A stretch of DNA of 64,000 nt, taken from positions 1 to 64,000 of the forward strand of contig JAKOVX010000048.1 of the NCBI GenBank assembly GCA_029781855.1, written 5' to 3'. The DNA comes from Acidobacteriota bacterium (GTDB lineage Bacteria; Acidobacteriota; Blastocatellia; Pyrinomonadales; Pyrinomonadaceae). Positions within the stretch are counted from its first letter, which is position 1; each line of letters starts with the position of its first letter. Under the pieces are notes generated by a model that was given only the letters and a program-made list of their open reading frames with translations, was not told the DNA's origin and made no database searches. The translations under genes and the position numbers were made by a program. Positions 28,091-35,141 of the stretch are shown one piece after another.

Positions 28091-28348
28091 AAACTCACTA
28101 CTGACGGGGAATCTCCTAAAAGGCGGGCTGTTCGAGGCTCTTTCCCTGACAAACTCAAAAATACTATAACGGCCTTCATATTCCAATGCGTCCAAACTCG
28201 AATTGCTCGATTTGGCCCATGAAATTTAGATGATCTACGCCGTCCATCGGATGCAAACAAACAAGCAATTCTTATGGCTTACATCCAATTTAGTTATAAC
28301 TCATCTGATCGGAATTTGGAAGTATTTTTTTTGGAGGATATGTAGAAA

Positions 28349-30856
28349 TTACTGGATCGAGGAGAGGTTAGACACTTCGTTGTACCTCGGCGTCGGGACA
28401 TTGATCCTCCCGTCAGTCTTTATGAATTCGAGGAGATCTGCGAAGTTCATAGGCCTGGCGAACAGATAGCCTTGGCCGCGGTCGCACCCAAGTTCCCGGA
28501 TCTTATTTAGCTGCGAATCCGTTTCAATGCCCTCGGCTATCACTCTGAGGCCCAGCGTTTGTGCAAGCGTCACGATCGCTCGCACAACACTATCGTTATT
28601 ACCATCTTCTTTTATCATTCCAACGAACGAGCGGTCGACTTTGAGCGTTGAGATCGGCAATTGCATCAAGAAACTAAGATTCGAATATCCCGTCCCAAAG
28701 TCATCAATATGGATCCCGATCCCGGACGCCCGAAACTGTTTCAACATCTCTATCGCACGCGCATGGTGTTCGACGAAAACGGACTCGGTGATCTCGAAAT
28801 TCAGCAAATGCGGAGGATATTGAGTTTCCTCTAGGATTCTCTCAATATTTCGGACAAGTGACGTTTGTGCAAACTGCTTGCTTGCCAGATTGACGCTAAG
28901 CGTAGGGGCTTCGTCGACAGGCAGTAGATCACGAAGCGATCCGATGTCTCGGCACGCTCGCCTCAGGATCTGTTCGCATAACGTGTCGATGACGCCGATC
29001 TCTTCGGCGATCGGGATGAATTTGCTGGGAGATACCATCCCCATTTCCGCATGGTTCCACCGAGCCAATGATTCAAATCCGACGATCCGATTCGCATCGA
29101 GATCAAATATCGGCTGGTAAAAGATCGTAAGTTCGTCCCTTTCGACGGCTTTTCGCAGGTCGGTTTCGAGACGAAGCATCTCTTTCGCAGCATTGTGCAT
29201 GCGTTCATTGAACACCTCGTGTCGGGCCTTTCCGGCTCGTTTTGCCTGGTACATTGCCGTATCAGCATCACGCATCATGTCCTCTGCCGTTAGGTGCTGT
29301 CCTGACGCGTTCAGAATTCCGATGCTTGCCGAACTGTAAACCTCGTTTCCGTTCAGACTAAATGGGCGGCTAAATTTTTGCTGAATGCGTTCGGCGATCC
29401 TGGTCACCTCATAAAGATCGTAGGTTCCTTCGACGAGTATCGTGAACTCGTCACCGCCGAGCCGTGCGACCAGATCCGACGGCCTCATACATTCGACCAA
29501 CCGGACGGATATCTCTTTCAGGAGCATATCGCCGGCAAGGTGGCCGAGACTGTCATTCACGTGCTTGAAACGGTCAAGGTCGATGAATAGAATACTTGCC
29601 CGATAATCGTCTATCGTCCGCGTTCGCTCCAGGGCGGTCGTAAGCCTGGACAAGAACAGCGAACGGTTGGGAAGTCCGGTGAGCGGGTCGTGTGTGGCTT
29701 CGTGCTGGAGATGCTCCTCCGTGGATTTTCTGTCGGATATGTCCTGGATCTGAAAAATAAGCTGGGAACTCTCTGACTGACTATCGCTGGTCACTGACGC
29801 GCTCCATGAGGCCCATACGATCCGCCCGTCCTTGTGCACATAACGATGTTCCATCTGGCAACTCGGGATCTTGCCGGTGTAGAGGTCGTGAAGTTTGACC
29901 AATGTCGCCCCGAGATCTTCAGGAAAGATCATCGACTGGAAGTCAACGGCGAGAAACTCTGCCTCGGAGTACCCAATTAGTTCACTCAATGCCCGGTTTA
30001 CCTTCAGCCATTGGCCGCTCGAACTCACAAGCGCGATACCGATCGGAGCGTAGTTGAAAGCACTTCGAAAGCGCTCTTCGGATTCGCTCAAGGCAGCGGA
30101 CTGCTCTTCCATTATTTTTGCGTACCTCTCCGCTTGTTCGGCTTGCTGAATGGATATCTCCATATTCCTCATGTACATCCTGTATGTCAGGAACACGAAG
30201 AATATGACCGGGAAAGTCGCGAAGATAATTCCGACGCCGATCGTGTCGACGAGCTGGATCATTATCCCAGCACTCGCCGCCCCGATAAAATAGGAAAAGA
30301 AGGTCCAAATGTAATTGGTCTTCCATGTTTCCCAAAGAGGCAGACCGCTTTTTAGTGAATCGTAAATACTGGCAAGGGAGGTATTTACAGCAAACTGCGC
30401 GAGTGCGATAAGAGAAAGTGCGATGATGAAATTTGTTCGCGAGTCTGATCGCCCGTGAAGGACGCTATTCGAATATAAATTCAGCGACTGGAGCAACAAG
30501 ACGACGAACGTGGTCGAGATCGCCATCGTCGCCGCATTGAAGAACACGGTCAATTTCTTATTACAAAAGCGCCAAGACGAGCAAAACGCTTCGAAGGCGG
30601 CGAGCAGAACGGCGTACTCACCACCGTAAAGTAATAAGGTGAGAAAGATGAACGTATCCGAAACGGCAATGTGGGATTTGAAACGAGGGATCTGAATCGT
30701 AGCCCTGGAACCGATCAGTAACGTAAAGGCAGCGAGTAAAAGGAGCGGGACGTCGAATTTTTCGAACGGGAGACGCACGAGAGCCAGTACGGCGGTGATC
30801 ATGCCAATACTAATTACGGCCATCATAAAACGGCCAGTCATGCGTTGCTGTCTCAT
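28349..30856 (-). CDS. Membrane PAS-GGDEF-EAL cyclic-di-GMP protein 1
   Basis: An 835-residue protein: a hydrophobic N-terminal region (about residues 1-235, six or more spans) containing SDTFIFLTLLLYGGEYAVLLA; a short coiled coil (QQAEQAERYAKIMEEQ); a PAS domain (about 265-380); GGDEF with intact motif at 467-471; and EAL from about 560, where the signature is ESLARW (E595). Both catalytic domains look intact by motif, so it could make, break or only sense cyclic-di-GMP. The N-terminal region closely resembles that of the protein at 35142-37745. No Shine-Dalgarno is evident before ATG 30856. Confidence 0.92.
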   Translation of the reverse strand: MRQQRMTGRFMMAVISIGMITAVLALVRLPFEKFDVPLLLLAAFTLLIGSRATIQIPRFKSHIAVSDTFIFLTLLLYGGEYAVLLAAFEAFCSSWRFCNKKLTVFFNAATMAISTTFVVLLLQSLNLYSNSVLHGRSDSRTNFIIALSLIALAQFAVNTSLASIYDSLKSGLPLWETWKTNYIWTFFSYFIGAASAGIMIQLVDTIGVGIIFATFPVIFFVFLTYRMYMRNMEISIQQAEQAERYAKIMEEQSAALSESEERFRSAFNYAPIGIALVSSSGQWLKVNRALSELIGYSEAEFLAVDFQSMIFPEDLGATLVKLHDLYTGKIPSCQMEHRYVHKDGRIVWASWSASVTSDSQSESSQLIFQIQDISDRKSTEEHLQHEATHDPLTGLPNRSLFLSRLTTALERTRTIDDYRASILFIDLDRFKHVNDSLGHLAGDMLLKEISVRLVECMRPSDLVARLGGDEFTILVEGTYDLYEVTRIAERIQQKFSRPFSLNGNEVYSSASIGILNASGQHLTAEDMMRDADTAMYQAKRAGKARHEVFNERMHNAAKEMLRLETDLRKAVERDELTIFYQPIFDLDANRIVGFESLARWNHAEMGMVSPSKFIPIAEEIGVIDTLCEQILRRACRDIGSLRDLLPVDEAPTLSVNLASKQFAQTSLVRNIERILEETQYPPHLLNFEITESVFVEHHARAIEMLKQFRASGIGIHIDDFGTGYSNLSFLMQLPISTLKVDRSFVGMIKEDGNNDSVVRAIVTLAQTLGLRVIAEGIETDSQLNKIRELGCDRGQGYLFARPMNFADLLEFIKTDGRINVPTPRYNEVSNLSSIQ

Positions 30857-30972
30857 GGCTGAGGGCGAAACTCTAGGCCGGTAAAAGCCCGATCATAGGT
30901 AAAAAGAGGATTCCCGAAAAACGTGTGGCTGTTGACAAGACCTGACCGTGATTTGTGCGGCAAAAAACGCGA

Positions 30973-31000
30973 AAGCTTGGCCCAATATCGGACCAAGCTT
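30973..31000 (-). terminator. Probable terminator after the GNAT gene
   Basis: Arms AAGCTTGG (30973-30980) and CCAAGCTT (30993-31000) form a hairpin; on the minus strand a run of six T follows seven bases later. It lies about 40 bases past the GNAT stop. Confidence 0.5.
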
Positions 31001-31042
31001 ATTATGGGGTGGTTTAACACGTTTGTCCAGCGTTATTTTCTG

Positions 31043-31951
31043 CTAAACGAATAGAGTAATGCACTTATCCGTCGTCGAGTACCCGGCTTTTTCAAAGCTC
31101 TTGTGAGCACCGGCGAAGTCGATGTTGCTTAGCAGGCAAACATTAGCGGCACGTCCGAGCAGATCGACCGTCAGAGTTGCCAGGCATTCCGGTCCGACAC
31201 CCTTTCCGCGATATTCCGGATGGACATAGACGCCTTCCAGGTAAATCACCTCGGGGGTCTCGGCGATGATGTCCGCCTTGAACACGAGCTTTCCGTCCTC
31301 GAATACCGAAAACACGCGGCCCTGTTCGATGCGTCGCAGCACCCGTTTGAGGAATCCCTCGCGGTCACGGACCATCGGGTCGACTCCACATTCCATGAAA
31401 GCGACCTCCGCCTGCGCCTCGGCGACTTGCTCGAGCTGCGACGCGTCTGCCGTTCGGAGGTTCCATTTGCATTCCCTTACTAGGAACGGAAATGAAGCTT
31501 CGAAGAGCAGTTCTTCGCATCTCAATCGCGGAGCGGCAGTTGCCGGCCGGAGGTATTTCCAGAACCTATCGGCAGCGTCGCCGGCCGACATGATCAGGTG
31601 AATCGGTGTCTCCGAGATCCTGGCTCTGAAGGCGAAAGCCTTAATGGCTTCGTCGGTCCTGGCCTCAAACAGCGTCGAGTGGCCGATCAGGGCGACTCCT
31701 TCCAAGTTTCCCTCTGAGTTGCGGTAACCGTAGAATTTGCCTCTGTTAAGCTCGCTCTCGATACCGTTGTCGACAATGAAGCTCGACATTACCACGGTGT
31801 GTACCGGTCTGACCGACAGGAAAGCCTGTACTTCCGTTGTGTCTTGCGTTTTCAGCTCTACGACCCGTGTCAGATCGGGAGCCAGCATCATAATTGGTGC
31901 GATCTCAGATCGCATCATTTCGTTTTGTTGTGCAGTAGTTGGATGTAGCAT
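31043..31951 (-). CDS. GNAT-family N-acetyltransferase
   Basis: A 302-residue protein whose C-terminal part is a GNAT fold: EGVYVHPEYRGKGVGPECL holds the acetyl-CoA pyrophosphate loop (RGKGVG), followed by LLSNIDFAGAHKSFEKAGY. The N-terminal half (to about 150) is a divergent, partly GNAT-like extension, as in DUF4081-type proteins. Substrate is unknown. A near-consensus AAGGAGGAT precedes ATG 31951, suggesting strong translation. It starts 35 bases after the subtilase stop, so the two are probably cotranscribed; whether the acetyltransferase serves the protease is not known. Confidence 0.85.
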   Translation of the reverse strand: MLHPTTAQQNEMMRSEIAPIMMLAPDLTRVVELKTQDTTEVQAFLSVRPVHTVVMSSFIVDNGIESELNRGKFYGYRNSEGNLEGVALIGHSTLFEARTDEAIKAFAFRARISETPIHLIMSAGDAADRFWKYLRPATAAPRLRCEELLFEASFPFLVRECKWNLRTADASQLEQVAEAQAEVAFMECGVDPMVRDREGFLKRVLRRIEQGRVFSVFEDGKLVFKADIIAETPEVIYLEGVYVHPEYRGKGVGPECLATLTVDLLGRAANVCLLSNIDFAGAHKSFEKAGYSTTDKCITLFV

Positions 31952-31986
31952 TTTGTTTATCCTCCTTATTACATTTATTTGCTACT

Positions 31987-34575
31987 TCACTGCATATATG
32001 GTGTATTGTCACCCAGCAAGACGGAATCGCCGATAAGTACCCCATCGCCGATCAGTACTCCGTCTCCGACGAGTACGCCGTCTCCGACCAGCACGCCGTC
32101 ACCGACAAGTACGCCGTCTCCTACGAGCACTCCGTCGCTTACGAGAACTCCGTCACCGACGAGAACGCCATCTCCGACCAGCACACCGTCACCGACGAGA
32201 ACGCCGTAACTTAAGTAAGTGGAACCGGAGCCCAGTGCTCCTCCATTACTCGTCGTCACATTGCGGTTAACCGACAGGCCTGTCGTGAAATACGAGGTCG
32301 TGTTAAGCGAGAACGCCCCGTTACCGAAATTGACGCCGTCACCAAAGATGTTTTCACGTTTGTAGATGGCCTGGAACTGTGAGACGAGGTTGGCACCTGA
32401 CATCGACGTATACTTGCCGAGCACCATTTGTGACCAAGGAAAAGTACTGCCGCCGATCGCCGTCGAAGTGGTCGGCATCGCCCAACCCGCCTGAACAGTC
32501 GACGAGCCTTTTGTCAGCGATTGAAAATCGACGTCTGTTCTGAGCGACCGAGCTAGTCGAACCGCACCCTCGAGATTGACCTCACCGGCTCCCTGCTCAA
32601 AGGTGTTGGCACCGGCGATCGGCTGTGCGGTGTACTGCAGCAGCATCCGGACCATTCCCGGCGTGAGATTGGGGTTTACTTCAAGCAAAAGAGCCGCCGC
32701 ACCGGCCACGATCGGTGACGACATCGACGAACCGCTCATGTACATCATCGAATCGCCGCCGTTTGTCAGATCAAGATTGAGCAGCGGGTTGAGGCTCGCG
32801 ATATGATTATAGGGAGCCTTGAATGAAATGATCTTGTTGCCCGGGGCGACGAGGTCGGGTTTGATAAGATTGTCGTAAACCCGCGTACCGGTCGACGTTG
32901 TATAAAAGCTCCTGGTCGGACCGATCGAGCTATACGAAGCCATCACATCATCCGCTCGCGAGGTCGTTCCCATCGAGTTGCTGGCGCCGACCGTGATCGC
33001 GTACGGGCTGTTGCCTGGACTGTGGATCTGGCCATACACCTTCTGGCCGGCGGAATTCTTGCCGAGGTTGCCGGCAGCCGCAACGACGACAACACCGGCG
33101 TTGACAAGTTCTTTGACCTTTAGACAGACCGGGTCATTCGAATACGAATCGACCGCTGCGGTACCAAGGCTGAGGTTCACGACCCTGATGTTATATGTTA
33201 TTCGGTTGTTAAGGACCCAGTTGAGGCCATTGAGCAGCCAGGACGTCTGACCGAGGCCGTTGTTGTCGAGGACTTTGACACTGATAATGTTCGCACCGGT
33301 CGCGATGCCCTTATAGGCGTTCGCACCGCTGTTATTATCCGCTCCCGCGACGATACCGGCGACATGCGTTCCGTGACCGTAGCCGTCGTTGGTGTCGTTT
33401 AGGTTAGAATTCGTGAAATTTACATTCGCCACGATCCGCGACGCGCTGCCGTTCTTGAAGCCATTGTGGCCTGAATAGATACCCGAATCGAGGACCGCGA
33501 CTCCTATGCCAGAGCCATCGAGAGTGTAGGCGGCGCGGCCGTTGAGGGCAGGCTGAGCCCGCATCAATGAGATGCCGGTCGTGTCTTCGACGTGACCGGT
33601 TGTTGCGGTGGGGCGGTTCGGCGAGACGTAGTTGATCAGCCCGCTCGTCGAGAGCTGCTGAACCGTCGAAAGCGGCATGTTTACAACGATCGTGTCGCTC
33701 GTGCCGATGCGGCTGACGATACGAGCCTGACCGCTCGCCATCAGCTGACGGAGCGACGCGTTATCGGCATCTTTAGCCTGAAGAATGACGTCGATGCGTT
33801 TTGTCCCGCTCGGGTCCTGGGCCATCATGTCGCGGATATCGGGAGACACATTGTCGCCGCGATAACCCGAGTCGCTGCTGTTCTGATTCGAGTTGCGAGT
33901 TTCGTCCGCAGCTAGGATGCCCGTTGCTGCGACCGGCTGAAAAATAGCCGAAAGCTCAGCGGAACTAGCGATCTTATCCTGATACGACGCATTCAAGCTG
34001 CCGCCGATGACGGCGAGCTTGCCCGACGTGATCGCAGAGACGAGCTTTTCGCTGACGCCTGGTAGTTCGACATAGGTTGTAAGTTCGTTGATGAAAAGAA
34101 TGGACCGTCGGTTCGAAGCCGTGAGTTCGTCGATTATCGAATTCACCGCTGCATTTACCTCGCCATCGCCTTTCAGGTTCGAGAACAGGCTGGCCGTCTC
34201 GAGCTTGATGATCGAAACACCCTTCAGAGTCTCAGGCACATCGCCGTTGGCGATCCGTCGAGCGGTCTCTTCGACGACCGCACTTTGAACTTCTCCGAGA
34301 TCGTCGACGACGACCGGCTGGCGAAGTCCACCCTCTGCTAACATGCTGATGAGACGCAGGGTCTCGGTCTCAACATTCAGGTTCTCACGCAATCTACCTT
34401 GACGGCCTAGCTGCGTAAGATCAGTGGTGAATTTCGAAACTGCCGATGCACTTCTTACGGTTTGCGGATTTAACGTGGCAAATGCCACCGCCGCATTCGT
34501 GAAAAAGATCGACAAGATCAGAACGATCGAAACCATCGTTCTGGTTGCGTTGATCTTTGGTTTGGTATGATCCAT
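31987..34575 (-). CDS. Secreted subtilisin-like S8 protease with degenerate ClpA/B-like N-domain and GVLVGD repeats
   Basis: 862 residues. A signal peptide or anchor (about 14-33) is followed by residues 48-215, which follow the first ATPase domain of ClpA/ClpB: FTTDLTQLGRQGRL, VEETARRIANGDVPETLKG, then ILFINELTTYV and IFQPV. The Walker A site is lost (DDLGEVQSA at 91-99), the Walker B D is N163, and the arginine-finger region ERRFQ is SAIFQ. Residues 255-320 resemble a subtilase pro-region. The S8 domain has D363 (VLDSG), H401 (HGTHVAG), oxyanion N503 and S617 (GSSMSSP), all intact. The tail (791-856) is eleven GVLVGD-type hexads. A purine-rich Shine-Dalgarno (GAGGGAAAG) precedes ATG 34575. 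Likely secreted; the ClpB-like part cannot bind ATP normally and may act as pro-domain, scaffold or substrate-docking part. The Clp comparison is from memory. Confidence 0.88.
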   Translation of the reverse strand: MDHTKPKINATRTMVSIVLILSIFFTNAAVAFATLNPQTVRSASAVSKFTTDLTQLGRQGRLRENLNVETETLRLISMLAEGGLRQPVVVDDLGEVQSAVVEETARRIANGDVPETLKGVSIIKLETASLFSNLKGDGEVNAAVNSIIDELTASNRRSILFINELTTYVELPGVSEKLVSAITSGKLAVIGGSLNASYQDKIASSAELSAIFQPVAATGILAADETRNSNQNSSDSGYRGDNVSPDIRDMMAQDPSGTKRIDVILQAKDADNASLRQLMASGQARIVSRIGTSDTIVVNMPLSTVQQLSTSGLINYVSPNRPTATTGHVEDTTGISLMRAQPALNGRAAYTLDGSGIGVAVLDSGIYSGHNGFKNGSASRIVANVNFTNSNLNDTNDGYGHGTHVAGIVAGADNNSGANAYKGIATGANIISVKVLDNNGLGQTSWLLNGLNWVLNNRITYNIRVVNLSLGTAAVDSYSNDPVCLKVKELVNAGVVVVAAAGNLGKNSAGQKVYGQIHSPGNSPYAITVGASNSMGTTSRADDVMASYSSIGPTRSFYTTSTGTRVYDNLIKPDLVAPGNKIISFKAPYNHIASLNPLLNLDLTNGGDSMMYMSGSSMSSPIVAGAAALLLEVNPNLTPGMVRMLLQYTAQPIAGANTFEQGAGEVNLEGAVRLARSLRTDVDFQSLTKGSSTVQAGWAMPTTSTAIGGSTFPWSQMVLGKYTSMSGANLVSQFQAIYKRENIFGDGVNFGNGAFSLNTTSYFTTGLSVNRNVTTSNGGALGSGSTYLSYGVLVGDGVLVGDGVLVGDGVLVSDGVLVGDGVLVGDGVLVGDGVLVGDGVLIGDGVLIGDSVLLGDNTPYMQ
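32008..32205 (-). repeat. Eleven 18-bp in-frame repeats coding GVLVGD hexapeptides
   Basis: Exactly 198 bases, 11 units of 18, coding GVLVGD with small changes (one SD, two LI, one SVLLGD at the end). The protein period V-G-D-G-V-L fits the left-handed beta-helix hexapeptide rule ([LIV]-[GAED]-x-x-[STAV]-x). Units differ at synonymous positions, so the array is not a fresh duplication and the protein pattern is under selection. Confidence 0.92.
33931..34434 (-). other. Region coding the degenerate ClpA/B NBD1-like domain
   Basis: Codons 48-215 of the subtilase. Order of landmarks matches ClpB NBD1: DLT-L-R-G-L entry, lost Walker A, RI-NGDVPE-LKG, Walker B-like ILFINEL, sensor-1-like VIGGSL, arginine-finger position and FQPV. 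See the gene entry and findings. Confidence 0.75.
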
Positions 34576-35141
34576 TTTCTTTCCCTCTCTACAAATTGCT
34601 CGTGTGGGCCGGACCCAAACTTCGTGGCCCGCGTCGCTTCTTAATATGTCAATAACCGTGCCATAGAGTTAAACGCTGTAATCACACGACTTATGGGAAA
34701 TCATGAAATTGCTGCAGCGGTCCGATCCTGTCAGATTGGAAGACCGATTCGGTCAATATGACCGACTGAAGATGATGGTTTTGTATGCCTTCGGGCGAAG
34801 AAAATAAGGGTGTCAAGCGCTCGAGAGATCTAAGGAGTGGACAAATATCTTGCTTGCGAACGTGCTTCCGATGATTGCCACCGGTCGTTCCATTTTGCTC
34901 ATCCGACAGTACGTCTGCACAGTCGCCCGAGCTTTGCCGATCAGTCGTGCGTGAAATCACCTTCGTTTCCCTGATCGCCTCCAAGTGCGTCGCCGAGCGA
35001 TGCAGTTAGCGGGTGACAGTTTTTGTCAGTCTCCGGCCGGGCTGTGCATTTTCCAGACAAGTTTTATAAGCAGAACCCTACAAAATCCCCAATTCCAAGG
35101 CATTAAATGGACGGAACGGAAATTGCATTAAGGATGAGTTC
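34576..35141. other. 566-base divergent intergenic region
   Basis: Separates the subtilase (minus) from the second GGDEF-EAL gene (plus) and must hold both promoters. A small GGGCC/GGCCC inverted repeat lies about 40-60 bases before the subtilase start. A 97-codon minus-strand frame (34691-34984) shows no family resemblance and no good start. I see no riboswitch or tRNA here. Confidence 0.5.

Noticed and set aside
32008..32205. CRISPR array
   Set aside because: The 18-base units are contiguous, have no spacers and are in frame inside a gene; no cas genes are present.
31939..32214. Plus-strand frames (Tyr/Asp/Glu or Thr-Pro-Ser repeats) opposite the subtilase tail
   Set aside because: They are the antisense of the GVLVGD repeat; they exist only because an 18-base repeat is open in several frames, and lack a start signal or family match.
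34691..34984. 97-codon minus-strand frame between subtilase and GGDEF-EAL gene
   Set aside because: No family resemblance, no signal or Shine-Dalgarno, unusual composition; more likely a promoter region.
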